Assembly (NCBI RefSeq): GCF_020509005.1
Contig: NC_063016.1
Span: forward strand, 4,898,001-4,962,000
DNA from: Fulvia fulva
Lineage: Eukaryota > Ascomycota > Dothideomycetes > Mycosphaerellales > Mycosphaerellaceae
Reading direction: 5' to 3'
DNA length: 64,000 nucleotides
Position numbers and translations under genes: made by a program. Under the pieces are notes generated by a model that saw nothing but the letters and a program-made list of their open reading frames with translations, made no database searches and was not told the DNA's origin. Of the stretch, positions 8,293 through 18,690 are shown piece after piece. The first letter of the stretch is position 1. Each line of letters begins with the position of its first letter.

Positions 8293-9495
8293 ATGCCGTC
8301 GATGGAGGAGAGCAAGAGACAGGTGAAGGCAGGTCTGTCTCATCACAAGAACGATGTAGATCACGATGCTATTCTTGCAAGTCTGCAAGACGAGATCGAT
8401 AGCCACAATGCGAGGGGTTCCGATGATAGCGCGCACTATCGCAGCCGACATAGATCTCGCAAGAGCGACGATCATGAAAGCTCCACCAAGTTCCGCTTCA
8501 AACACGGCGAAGAACTGCCCAAGAAGCGAAAGCACCGCTCCGGAGATGATCGCGACCGTCGGCGACACCGCAAGTCCAGGAAAGATACCGACACTGGTCC
8601 AGAGCAAGATGAGACAGCGGCGCATCCGTTCCCCCGTGAGCCTACAAACCCAGAGCAACATGTCTGGGGTGATCCCAACGCTGCCTTCCGCGAATCTCTC
8701 TTCGACGCACTAGCCGACGATGAAGGAGCAGCATACTGGGAAAGCGTCTACTCCCAACCCATTCACGTCTACCCTCGGCCCAATGTCGAGACCCCGAAAG
8801 GTGAGCTCGAGCAGATGAACGATGACGATTACGCGGCCTTTGTGCAGTCCAAGATGTGGGAGAAGAAGAACCCTCACGAGGTGCTGGAGCGCGAACAGCA
8901 AGCCAAGGCGCGGAAAGAGGAAGAAGAGGAGCGAGCGCGGAGAAGGGAGGAGTTTATCAGGAGGAAAGAGAGGGCCGCGTGGGAGCGAGCACAGAAGGCT
9001 GGGGCGAGGAGGTTCGCCGGCGTGGACAGTGATGAGGATGACTACGAATGGGTGCCTGATACGGAGGGCAGGACGACCGGGGGTTCGAAGAGGACTGAGG
9101 GTGGGAGGGAGCAGGATGAGTATCGGCAAGCTTGGACGCAATATCTCGCTGCTTGGGACAGGCTCAAGGTCGAGCTCCTGAACGAGCGAGACACCTCGAA
9201 CAGAGACGAATCGATCTCGAAAGCGCCTTCGAAAAGGATCCCGTGGCCGGTGTTGCAGCCGAAGCCCGTCACGAAGCCGAACATTGAGGCTTTCATGCGC
9301 CATGTTCCGAGTGATGGTGGAGGTAGGATCCGGCTGCAGAACTTGAAGGTGGAAAGAGTCCGATGGCATCCGGACAAGGTCCAGCAGAGGTTCGTTGGTG
9401 AGGTAGACGAAGGCACCATGAAGATCGTCACGGGAGTCTTTCAGGTCGTGGACGGCATGGTGGAAGAAGAGCGCAAGCGGGTTAGTGGAGCGTGA
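8293..9495 (+). CDS. NF-kappa-B inhibitor-like protein 1 (NFKBIL1) family protein
   Basis: A 400-aa, highly charged protein. Residues 45-105 are rich in Arg, Lys, Ser and Asp (RS-like). A long Arg/Glu helix (about 195-245, KARKEEEEERARRREEF) is followed by an acidic patch (VDSDEDDYEWVPD). The conserved C-terminus RVRWHPDKVQQRFVG matches the NFKBIL1 signature (RWHPDKF.QRF), which resembles the J-domain HPDK loop. Fungal members lack the animal ankyrin repeats, and this one does too. A nuclear RNA-processing role is plausible from the RS-like composition but is inference. It is one continuous frame with no intron needed. Confidence 0.75.
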   Translation: MPSMEESKRQVKAGLSHHKNDVDHDAILASLQDEIDSHNARGSDDSAHYRSRHRSRKSDDHESSTKFRFKHGEELPKKRKHRSGDDRDRRRHRKSRKDTDTGPEQDETAAHPFPREPTNPEQHVWGDPNAAFRESLFDALADDEGAAYWESVYSQPIHVYPRPNVETPKGELEQMNDDDYAAFVQSKMWEKKNPHEVLEREQQAKARKEEEEERARRREEFIRRKERAAWERAQKAGARRFAGVDSDEDDYEWVPDTEGRTTGGSKRTEGGREQDEYRQAWTQYLAAWDRLKVELLNERDTSNRDESISKAPSKRIPWPVLQPKPVTKPNIEAFMRHVPSDGGGRIRLQNLKVERVRWHPDKVQQRFVGEVDEGTMKIVTGVFQVVDGMVEEERKRVSGA

Positions 9496-10149
9496 TATAA
9501 TTCTTGAAGTATTGCATGGCAAGCCCTATTCGCGGCATCTGACTGCAGTAATGCTACAGGTCCGACAGACGTACTCACCATCGCAGTGAAGTCACTGAAG
9601 CTGCCACTGACCCGTATTTCTCCTATCTTTCAAGCAATTCGTCTCCACCCCTCCTGAGGAACCCCATCAGCCTATAATCTGGCTAGCCTCCACTGACTTG
9701 CAGCTGTCAAAACAGTGAGTTCCAATCTTGTCAGCATAGTAAAAGAGCGATTCTTTGAGAAAGAAACACCTCTCATACCACTAACAATGTCTCAGGTCAT
9801 CAGTGTTGGGTGAAACATCCTCTCGACACGGCAAGCTTCCATCTCTCACGAAACAGAAACAGCTTCTCGAACTTCGAAGGTTGGTGAACAGCAGGGGATT
9901 TCTCTGAACCACTACATTCACTCTCTTCGATGCTCGACCACGTCACTACCCCTGCACAAGCTCGCATCTCGCATGTGACACACGACCCCACGCGACTGCT
10001 GCCTTGCGATCCATCCTTCCACATATAAGTTCCTGCCACACGACACCCTTTCCAACATCAGCACGACCCGCAGTGCCGACGTCCAGACTCGCCACCACAC
10101 ATTCGCATCCCAACAACAACCCGACATCGCCATCAACAACAATATCAAC
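9496..10149. other. Intergenic, 5' region of the RBR ligase gene
   Basis: There is no gene. The last about 150 bp before 10150 are CA/CAACA-rich (CAACAACAATATCAAC), typical of a fungal 5' leader. Confidence 0.4.
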
Positions 10150-11604
10150 ATGTCGAAGAGGAAGCTGCGATCCGACACCGCTGCGGGAGGCGTCGACGAG
10201 GGAGTACTGGAGGACACCACCATTGCCGCGCCACGTGCAAAGAAGGCGAAGAAAGATGTGGTGCGCTATCTCTGCTATATCTGCGACAGGGAGCGTTCGG
10301 CTGGGGCTTTCCCGGATTACAACCCTTCGAGGTAAGTCATTTGCGCGGATCACTTTGCACTGCTGCACGAATGGCTTAGCCTTGCTATGCGCCCGAGAAA
10401 TTGGCATATGGGATCAGCTGACATTGTCACAGCGAGTGCGAGCACAACATCAACACCTGCAAGAGCTGCTTGAAGCTCTGGGTCGATGTCTCCCTTGAGG
10501 GTGCGCAGACTACGATCAGCGAAGATCGAAAGGTTTTTGGTCTCAAGGTATGTACTAGCGCATCGCGGTATCGGCATTGCATTGGGTGGCAACAAGTCGA
10601 GGGGCATGAGACTATACCGCCATCCTGCAAAAGCTCATCTCCGTCGATTCCAAGGCTTGCTTATACAAATACTCATATGGTTATCGACAGTGCCCGGAGT
10701 GTGAAGGCATCATGAAGAACGTCAACATACAGATCGCCACTACAAAGAAGATGCACGGCATGTTCGAGAAGGTAAGTACATCCCTTTTCTCGCTGATCAG
10801 AGAGCGTGCCATAACCTGAGCGATGTCCATGAGTCCTCTGCGAAGTACTTACTCTGTAGCGCAAGCTGACCGTGATGTAGATGGAGCGCAAGCATATCGC
10901 CGACAACACACCGGGTTGGCGCTGGTGCATGGCCCCAAATTGTAACGCTGGCCAGGTCCACGAGCCCAAGATCATCGACAAGCCCAAGGAACCACCGAAG
11001 TCGAAGAGCAGATCGAAGAAGAAGGCCGTCGATCCGGAGACTGACGTAGAAGACATCTTCACCTGCAACGAGTGCGGAGCACGAGCCTGCGTGACTTGCG
11101 ATAGGTAAGTGGGCATGACTGTTCGCGCCTCGAGGTCCATGTTTCAATGGATGCTGCTCGGCTCCGCGGACACTCCCTAATGTCGAGCGCAATCCTCGAA
11201 GGGACCGGCTAACTGTGTCACTCAGGCCATACCACGAAGGCGAGACTTGTGCCGCGTATCAACTTCGCATAAGAGACCGTACTGTTGAGGAGGACAAGTC
11301 GCTGCTCGAGATCGAGCGTGTCACTCGGAAGTGCCCAAGCTGCAAGGGGAGCATTCAGAAGAATGGAGGTTGTAATACTATGTTCTGTAAGTCATCTCAG
11401 CAGCACGCCTCTCTCATGTCTGCCAGTTAGGTCCATTGATGGCTTGAGCCGATCTTTCGAAGCGGAGCGGCGACACACGATACTCCACGGCATTCCGCTG
11501 ACATCCTGCTAGGTTTTGCTTGCAAAGTCCTCTTTTGTTGGAACTGCGTCTCGCCGTTCGAGCAAGGTGCCTACTGCAAGTGCAACCCGCGGCCACCACA
11601 GTAG
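10150..11604 (+). CDS. RING-between-RING (RBR) E3 ubiquitin ligase
   Basis: Six exons: 10150-10331, 10433-10547, 10691-10771, 10881-11104, 11226-11386 and 11513-11604. They give 284 aa with all phases consistent. RING1 starts with CYIC, continues CEHNINTCKSC and closes with CPEC. The IBR spans RWCMAPNC to FTCNECGARACVTC and GETCAAY. RING2 runs CPSC, NGGCNTMFC, FACKVLFCWNC. The Cys of GGCN (about residue 250) is at the catalytic position that forms the ubiquitin thioester in RBR ligases. The N-terminus has a basic nuclear-type stretch (RAKKAKK), and a Lys/Ser-rich insert splits the IBR. At 284 aa it is compact compared with ARI/Parkin types. Introns have clear donors (GTAAGT, GTATGT). Intron 2 (143 bp) is the least certain because part of it is open in frame. 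Confidence 0.88.
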
Positions 11605-11863
11605 TAGATCTGGCGTGTTGAGAAGAGTCTCACCAGTACGGCATGTTTCGCTGGAGCTGGATCGAGCGGTAAAATCTTGTGCTTTGAGCGAAGGAGTTTG
11701 TTCAGAACCGATGTCTTGCACGGAAGCCGGCGTGACGAGCAAAGGCCGCATGAGACACAGCGATAGCATGAAGGTCTGAGACACGAATGTCATGGCAGAC
11801 TTCATAAACCCTCGTAGAATCACAATAACTCGGTCTTATTATCACAACCTGACGTAGGACACA

Positions 11864-12675
11864 ATGCAAGCACCACAGCAGCTTCACGCCGGAGCAGAGG
11901 GGGGAAAGAAGCGCAAGCGGGATGACGATGATGAACAGAAGGTAACAAAGCGCCGCGCACAGCCAGAGTAAGACCATCATATCCTCGCACGAACGATACT
12001 GACATCTCCTGCCCACGAAGGCTGCAACAGTACCACGAACTTATCAACATCCTCGTAGGACCTGCCGAGCACTTGTTCCAAATCCACAAGGAAAAACTAT
12101 GCTCGAAGTCCAAGTACTTCTCTGCTGCTCTAAAGAATGACTGGATCGAGGCTCGACGACAACAAGTCAAGCTCCCAGAGATAACTACCGAAGCCTTTCA
12201 GCACTACTTCAACTGGGTCTACTCGAACACCGTCTATACTGAACCCGCCGTCCACATCTCACCTGAACACTCCGCCAAGATCCATATCCTCTATATTGAT
12301 ATGTACACCATGGCCCAATACCTCCAAGACATCCCCTTCTGTAATGCCGTCATGGACTGCTTCATCGACTTCTCCCGCGTCTCTGGCAACGCACCTCAGG
12401 CTGAAGTGTGCCAGTATATTGAGAGGACGGCGCCGCATGAGAGGCTTCGCCAGTGCGTGGTTGATATGTTGGTGTGGCGAGTGGATGCAGAGTGGTTCAT
12501 CAAGGACTTGGAAGCATGGCCTCAGGCGATGATTAACCAGATGTTCAAAGTTCTCATGCTGGATCCGAATCGGGAGCTCGAGGATAGGACGTGTTTGAAG
12601 CGCAGGAAGATGGTGTATCATGAGAAGATGGAGGGTCATGAGGGACAGAGGCTGAGGATTCATGTTCGTGCGTGA
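11864..12675 (+). CDS. BTB/POZ domain protein
   Basis: Two exons, 11864-11941 and 12031-12675, give 240 aa. The first encodes a lysine-rich leader (GGKKRKRDDDDEQK), a likely nuclear signal. The second starts YHELINILVG and continues with the fungal BTB core: FQIHKEKLCSKSKYFSAAL, then VKLPEITTEAFQHYFNWVYS. Without splicing the BTB frame has no ATG at its beginning. The 89-bp intron has GTAACA, an ATACTGAC branch site and CAACAG, and restores both phase and domain. The family is large in Dothideomycetes and mediates protein interaction, sometimes as a Cul3 adaptor. The partner cannot be predicted. It follows the RBR ligase by 259 bp on the same strand. Confidence 0.8.
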
Positions 12676-12905
12676 CAGCGTTACGGCACTAAGGGCGGCT
12701 GTTCCCGGCTTGCATGTGCGGCCGCCTGATAGGAAGCTCTTTGACTCAAACATACGCCAAGGATGGTGTATTCACATCATACATAAGTAATACCTCGTAG
12801 CGCGCAGTACGTGTCGCCTAAATGGAACTACTTCTCAGCCAACATCCCGCAACAGCTACCTTCACACTCTTGCAGCCAACACACCTCTCCGAATCCAGTG
12901 GCAAC

Positions 12906-13444
12906 ATGCAAATTCCACATCTCCTCGCCCTCACCTCATGCGCCTACACCCGTTGCAGCAAAAATCACCTACACCATCAACAAATCCCCAACCCCATCCA
13001 AAGACGAACTAGATGCCTACAAACAAATCGCCTCCGCCATGGACCTCGCCACCGGCCGCTACAACAACGACGCTCGCCAATTATCAAAATCCATAAAAGT
13101 TCTCTACAGGCCCGGGCACCCCCACCGCCGACGCCTCCTTCGAAGGCACCATCCGCTTCGGCTCCGACCGCAGGTATATGAATGAACGCACCGCGTTGCA
13201 TGAGACGGCGCACACGCTTGGGGTCGGGACTACGAAAGCGTGGGCAGAGCTTTGTCCGAAGCTGGCGTTTCCTAAGGCGAGAGCGAAGTTGGAGGAGTAT
13301 GATGGGGAGGGTGCGGAACTGCATTGTGACAGGCAGCCATTTTGGCCTTATGGGTTGAATAATGATGATGAGTTTAGTGAGGTGGATGCGGGGAGGCATG
13401 TGCAGATGGTTGCTGCGTTGATGGCGGATGGGGTTGGGAGGTGA
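12906..13444 (+). pseudogene. Frameshifted secreted zincin-like metalloprotease
   Basis: The coding signal changes frame twice without introns. A signal-peptide-like start (MQIPHLLALTSCA) lies in frame with 12906. From about 12945 the frame shifts by one to TPVAAKITYTIN and DELDAYKQIASAMD. Near 13113 it shifts again to PGTPTADASFEGTIRFGSD and MNERTALHETAHTLGVGTT, ending at the stop 13442-13444. The motif HETAH is an HExxH zinc-protease signature. No GT-AG pair fits either shift: 12960-13105 contains almost no GT. I therefore call it a broken gene; two base-level sequencing errors are the alternative. The exact peptidase family is not recognised. Confidence 0.6.
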
Positions 13445-13673
13445 GGAGGTATGGGAGGGGGGAGTTTGGCTGACATAGCGGTTGAAAGATGATCCATTTC
13501 ACATGGTGACATGGTGTTTGGAGAGAGACAGAGTGAACAGGCCATCATATCAAATGCTATTCTCGCCAATCAGACTCAGTTCCCGGATAGCAAGCTTCTG
13601 CGCCGCTCGTAGCACGGCCTCCGTAGAACAATACGGTCAGCTCTTCGAACTTTGCTATGCTGATGCTGCGCTT

Positions 13674-14558
13674 TCACCTCTTGATGTCATTGAAATCTGG
13701 CTTCCTGATGGTTCCATCCCATTCCGAATTCCTATAGAAGATATGGACCTCCATACTGTCATCGACTGTCCAGAGCGAGAGGTCATGGTTCTCCCGCGGG
13801 TCAAACCACAAATTCGTGGAACAGCCGTCATAATTTGCATTCCCGGACCTCGCTGATGCATCGCTGGTGATGTGCACACTTGTCGTGGAGTTCTCATCGT
13901 AGATGAATTGCCAGTCGTTCACCCAAACATCATCGCCCCACCTTATGTTGTGCCCAAATTTGACCACGCCTTTGACTTCATCGCGAAGATAGTGTTTTCT
14001 GTCTGTGTTGTAGTATGCATTCTTCCAGTCTATAGCGATCTGGCTCCAGCCGGGCGTCGACTGTGGCACCATTGCCCAAATGTTTGAGGCCTTGCCGTCC
14101 CAGAGGGTGCTGCTGCCGTCTCGGTCTTTGATGAGAGGATATGTGTAGACCGTGCGGGACATATTGCGGAAGTGCACAGCTCGGAATGTGATGAGCTGGG
14201 TGTTACTGGACCACACGACCCAGCCCGCGCCGTTGTGCTGTTTGTAGATGCCAATGTTGCCGTTGTCATGCAGTTGCAGGTAAGGACTGCTGCCAGGTTC
14301 CACCATATTCCCACCAGACTGCATTGAGCCCCATACGAAATCGTTGTCGCTGCGCCTCAAGCAAAGATTGCCATTCGACTGCATTGTCGCTGTCTGCACA
14401 TCTTTGTCTTGTGTAGAGGTGCCCCAAAGGTATTCGCCGTTGTAATTAAGGCACATATTGCCGTCATCCTGCAATGTGAAAGTGAACTTTCCATTGCGAA
14501 GGCATTGTCCCCTGCGAAGAGACTCGCCATCCCAAAGAACCGCCTCGTCTGCTGGCAT
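13674..14558 (-). CDS. B-type (GNA-like) mannose-binding lectin domain protein
   Basis: A 294-aa single-exon protein. The first 120 residues form a bulb-lectin beta-prism with three repeats of the QxDxNxVxY type: LQDDGNMCLNY, MQSNGNLCLRR and LQLHDNGNIGIY. These are variants with Cys or Ile at the Val/Tyr positions, so mannose binding may be altered. No signal peptide is visible, so it may act inside the cell or be secreted unconventionally. The C-terminal 170 residues (WSQIAIDWKNAYYN, SLWTVDDSMEVHIFYRN) are aromatic and beta-rich, of unknown family. It is convergent with the zincin pseudogene. Confidence 0.75.
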   Translation of the reverse strand: MPADEAVLWDGESLRRGQCLRNGKFTFTLQDDGNMCLNYNGEYLWGTSTQDKDVQTATMQSNGNLCLRRSDNDFVWGSMQSGGNMVEPGSSPYLQLHDNGNIGIYKQHNGAGWVVWSSNTQLITFRAVHFRNMSRTVYTYPLIKDRDGSSTLWDGKASNIWAMVPQSTPGWSQIAIDWKNAYYNTDRKHYLRDEVKGVVKFGHNIRWGDDVWVNDWQFIYDENSTTSVHITSDASARSGNANYDGCSTNLWFDPRENHDLSLWTVDDSMEVHIFYRNSEWDGTIRKPDFNDIKR

Positions 14559-15176
14559 GTTGGAAGGCGTTAGCTGTGATGTAAGTCAATCACTCGCGAA
14601 GCTATGGCTCTGTGAATGTAAGAGGACACATGTAGGGCAAGCAACGATCTCTTATGCATAGCCTGGCATATTGTCACACGGGATGCATGGCGCTCACTAC
14701 GAATGGTTATGTCGTTCCAGACCCAGGAGCTGCAAGCCATACAGCTAGCTAGTCCGAGCTGAAAGGCGTCTTTCGCGGCAGCAAATGGCAGCGCCGCGGA
14801 GCAATGGCTGGCTGCGGTGACATCGTGCGCTCGTCTGCACTGTTCAGCTGTATACTTTGCTGTGGCTGCAGCTTGGTGATGATTGTGCTTTGGGTACGTC
14901 GAGCGTGATGAGAAAGGGTAGCTTTTTCAAAGAGCAGGAGAGGTCGCTGGATCCTTGTCGTGTCACTTTCGCGATTTGGCAGTCGCGTCTCTCGTCTCTC
15001 GTCCGGCCTCAGCATTCACATTGCTCCATACGGTGAACTTCATTGTTAAGGACCATCGACATATATTATATATATACCCTCTGCAGCCATGACAACCAGC
15101 GTGAAGCGACGCTTGAGCATTTCCAGTCTGCTATTAATTTCAGGGCAACATACCATCCGCTGACAAACCCATAGAC
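14559..15176. other. Intergenic between divergent lectin and helical-protein genes
   Basis: There is no convincing gene. A strongly alternating AT tract (ACATATATTATATATATACC, about 15059-15078) lies about 100 bp before the ATG at 15177 and could serve as a TATA-type core promoter element. Confidence 0.4.
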
Positions 15177-15917
15177 ATGCTGGCACCGGCAGCCACCCCA
15201 ACAAAACGTTCCAAGACTGTCCCATCTCCAGGACAACGTCGACCACTCGAAGATGGACAAGGCGTGCCTGCAGCGCTCCGTCCGGATGACCCTCAGGAAG
15301 TTCTTTGCCTTCTGTCCCATGATGGCCTAAAGGACCTCGTGACCACACTGCTCAAGCACCCACAAGCGGGTCCTGTCGTGCGGGCCCTCCTGCAGTCTAA
15401 CAAGAGTCAAGCTCGTGTCGACGCTCAAGCTCGAGCCCGCAAGATCTTTGATAGTCTGATGAAACAGATATCCGAGAAAGAAGAGGATCTCGAGATCGAT
15501 GGCGATCGCTTGAACGGCCTGCAGGGCGCAGCCGAGTATCCAGATGCCGTCAAACACCTCATGCCGAACATTGAGGCTCTGATAGAACTTGGTCCTGCCA
15601 GTCACGGGCCTGCGCTTGCCTGGCAGTTATTGCTAAAGATCGCCAAGGTAGCACTTTCTCCCGGTGTTGTTGGGGAGATAGATGTGGATGGGGACGAAGA
15701 GGACAACGACTGGTTCCACGAGCTGGTCGATGAAAGCATGCTAGCTATATGCAAGGCTCAAACCCTGAGCGAAGACAAGAAATGGCTGTGCGAATTTAGG
15801 CGAAGTGAGCTCTTGAACTTGAGGAGGCGAGCAAGCTATTCTGATGATGATCTGCCAAATGAGCGATATGCGCTCACCCTGGAGTTCTTGAACGACTTTC
15901 TGAAGACGTCAGCTTAG
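15177..15917 (+). CDS. Conserved hypothetical helical protein
   Basis: A 246-aa protein with no family I can name securely. After a Pro/Arg-rich leader (TPTKRSKTVPSPGQRR) it is almost entirely predicted helix: EVLCLLSHDGLKDLVTTLL, HPQAGPVVRALLQ, AEYPDAVKHLMPNIEALIEL, ALAWQLLLKIAKVAL. An acidic loop (IDVDGDEEDNDW) follows, and then a charged C-terminal helix. The leader with a TPTKR motif and the helical bundle faintly recall Cut8/STS1 proteasome-tethering proteins, but key motifs are not evident. One exon, with a normal ATG context. Confidence 0.6.
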   Translation: MLAPAATPTKRSKTVPSPGQRRPLEDGQGVPAALRPDDPQEVLCLLSHDGLKDLVTTLLKHPQAGPVVRALLQSNKSQARVDAQARARKIFDSLMKQISEKEEDLEIDGDRLNGLQGAAEYPDAVKHLMPNIEALIELGPASHGPALAWQLLLKIAKVALSPGVVGEIDVDGDEEDNDWFHELVDESMLAICKAQTLSEDKKWLCEFRRSELLNLRRRASYSDDDLPNERYALTLEFLNDFLKTSA

Positions 15918-16154
15918 TGTGGTATCAAATACTCCTCCCATTTCGGAGCTATCTGGTACATTTCCAAAAACTCGATCTGTAGGCCTGCAGCAAAGCAACT
16001 CGACTTGGGCCTCCTCTCATGATGCAGCCGAAAGGCACTTCGTCCCTCCACGGACATATCCCATCACCTTGATCCGCTGACGGGTCACTACGATGAGAGA
16101 CGTGCAGTGTGAAACTCATCGCCACTTCCGTCCAAGCCTCCCACTGTGCCCGAT

Positions 16155-16989
16155 CTACAAAAGCTTGCGGCGCTTTGTGCTCGTCCGCTTGATCCTCGAT
16201 CCTATCGAGACATGATCATTGGTACGCGGTTGAGTAGTAATCGGCCTGAAATGAGCTGCCGTTTGTGCCAACGAGATCACATGATCCTGAACTCGACGAC
16301 GGATGTCATGAGGTGGCAGCGCGATCATGACCTGCAAGCCCCGAAGCTTCTCCAGCTCGTGGACCAGCTGCTGCACGAATCGGCTGCTCGGTTCTGCTGA
16401 GGTGGGCTTTCGACTGCCAGATTTGGTCCAGTTGAGAAGAGAGTCGACCCAGTTTATACCGATTTGGATGGTGATGGTCTCGAGCCTGGGGCATTCATGC
16501 ACAGAACTGGCCAATCCAGCTAAGCCGGCCGCCATCCGGTCATCGTACTTCGGGAGGCCACCTTCTCCGTTTTTGCTGTGAGGACTCCCGCAGCTCGAGT
16601 CGCAGTTGGAAGAGCTGCACGGCATGGCGAGTATGATGTTCTTGAGATTGTCTCGCATGTGAGAGCTTGTGATACACTCTTCGAACAGCTCAGGGGATCC
16701 GAACAAGGCATCGATGCGGCGAAGGAAGATCGGGGTCGCCTCGGCGCTCCACTGCTTGTTGACGGTGTGGTAGATCGGACGGGTCTGTCCACACGAGTTA
16801 GCTAATGATGCTGATGGGTGAGGACGCAGGACTCACAAATGCCTTTTCTACTGCCGGCTTGAAGGCGGCTCGAGTCGCGGTGAAGGCGAGCTGGTATATG
16901 TAATCGCGGAGTTCACGGGGCAGCGTGTAGAAATGGCAAGTGCCATCTGGTGGTGGACTGGCTGGGTCTCGACTGGTGGTAGTAGCCAT
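16155..16989 (-). CDS. 2EXR-like (LPRELRxxIY) protein, paralog A
   Basis: Two exons, 16837-16989 and 16155-16784, with a 52-bp intron (GTGAGT...CAG), give 260 aa. Exon 1 carries the module FYTLPRELRDYIYQLAF, the fungal '2EXR'/F-box-like motif. Exon 2 starts TRPIYHTVNKQWSAEATPIF and has paired cysteines (CSSSNCDSSCGSP). It is clearly paralogous to the next gene: same intron position, same exon-2 start (RP(I/V)YHTV.KQW..EA.PIFLR), and a related Cys pattern. Function is unknown; such proteins form large lineage-specific families in Pezizomycotina. Confidence 0.75.
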
Positions 16990-17554
16990 ATCGGATGTGT
17001 TTTGTGGTGGTGATGAGGTGCAGTAGCCCGTAAGACTCTACTAGTAAGCATTATAGCAAACGCCAGTGAAGCTCGGACCGCGACTCACATGCTTAGCGTG
17101 TCACCTCCGTGTTCTGCCGCTTTCGCAGTTCACTTCTCGACACACACAATCTTCGAAACGCCTGCGATGCGGCTGTATGCGCGTTGCGCTTCACATCATT
17201 CACTAGGGTCCACGCATCGCTATGGTGCGCTGGCAGGTCCAAGTGATGGCGTCCGTAGCGAAGACAACGAGGCGGTCTGCGGCGCGAACAAACTTCTTGG
17301 AGAGCCCGATCATTTAGGCGCGCAGCTACGGAAGAGGTCTAGTGGGCCAGCAGAGCGAGCTCTGTGATGTTACGACATTGAAACTTTGCTCATGGATCTT
17401 CGATTAGGCGCGAGCGCTATCATGGCTTACATGCCACAAACCTCTCATCGCTTTTTTGGCAGTTCTTTCTGCTCCTTATTCACCTCCACCTGCTCCACCA
17501 CCAGCTACTGGACCGACTTCGCCATTCTGCAATGTATGACTTTCCCGTGCCACC
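16990..17554. other. Intergenic between 2EXR-like paralogs
   Basis: 565 bp with no recognisable gene. It holds the promoter of paralog A and the 3' flank of paralog B. Confidence 0.4.
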
Positions 17555-18355
17555 TCATGTGCGCGGTGACGCCGAGCTCTTGTTGAAGTGTTTCTCCAGA
17601 ACTCGAACGTCATCTCTCAAAATCTCATCGTGAGCCGTGTCGTATGTGTCGTCCTTATGTATTGATCGGCGGAATGTCACACTGACGCCTTCCAGAAGTT
17701 CGAGCTGGATGAGCAGCTCGTTGATCAAATACATGAGACCTTGGGTGTGTGGTGCATGTTCTGCCTCCTGAACCCATTTGCGAAAGGCGTTAATCCAGCC
17801 ACAATGCGTTTGGACTGCCAGGCACTTCAGTCTCGCACACGGCGTCAGAATCTCAGCCAGTCCTGCTGCCTCGTTACGCGTGTCGGTAATCCAGTTTTCT
17901 AGCCTCTTCGTGCCGTTATATTGGGGCAACCTGTACGCGCTGCCGCAGGAGTTGTCGCAGCGTAAGTCTCCACATGGAAGCACCAGAACCATGTCGGCGA
18001 TGTTGTTCTTCCGCTCAGCTGCCTCTATGCACTTTTTCAATTGACTTCTCAATCCTATGACCGCGGTGACTTGGCGAAGGAATATCGGCATCGCTTCCTG
18101 ATGCCATTGCTTTGACACAGTGTGGTAGACTGGACGACCCTGCTCGAGTCGCGTCAGTCATCAAAGTCGAGAACCAGTCAGCACGCTACTCACGATTACA
18201 GCTCCAACGGCTGGAGCGAGCATGACTCGCTGACCCGCGAAAGCGAAGCTGTAGACTTCGTCGCGCAGCTCACGAGGCAAATTGTAGAAGTCGCATGTGC
18301 CATCCGCAGAAGGTACAGCAGGATCGCGAGCAGCGGAAGGGATATTGGATGCCAT
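17555..18355 (-). CDS. 2EXR-like (LPRELRxxVY) protein, paralog B
   Basis: Two exons, 18194-18355 and 17555-18139, with a 54-bp intron (GTGAGT...GCAG), give 248 aa. Exon 1 has DFYNLPRELRDEVYSFAF. Exon 2 begins GRPVYHTVSKQWHQEAMPIFLRQ and carries LPCGDLRCDNSCGSAYRLPQ. This is the same architecture and intron position as paralog A, 0.6 kb downstream in the same orientation, so it is a tandem duplicate. Divergence is substantial, so the duplication is old. No catalytic motif is seen; a binding or adaptor role is only a guess. Confidence 0.75.
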
Positions 18356-18690
18356 TGTTGGTGGATGTTGGTCAGTATTGGTGGTTGTGTTGGTAGTTCT
18401 CATGCGACTGAGTGAGGTGGAATGAGCAGCTATGTTCGCATCTTGAGAAACTAGCAAACATCTCAATTCAGTGAAGTTCACATGCAGATCATGTCACATC
18501 CGTGCTCGAACGGCAGGCGCGACTCACCTCGCATCCTCATCCAGACCGAGTTGGGTCGAGCTTCATGAATACACTCGCCGATGAGACCGCCAGCCCGATG
18601 CTCACGCACGGCTCGAACAGTGTGAGACTGCACGAGACGCCACTCAAATGGTTTACAGGCCGAGTCCACGATCATCTCACCTCCTTCACA
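18356..18690. other. Intergenic, no gene seen
   Basis: 335 bp between paralog B and the SnoaL-like gene. It contains the promoter of paralog B. No gene or repeat is recognised. Confidence 0.4.

Noticed and set aside
9042..9522. Long minus-strand ORFs opposite the NFKBIL1-like gene
   Set aside because: They mirror the Arg/Glu-rich coding composition of the plus-strand gene and give His/Leu/Pro-rich nonsense.
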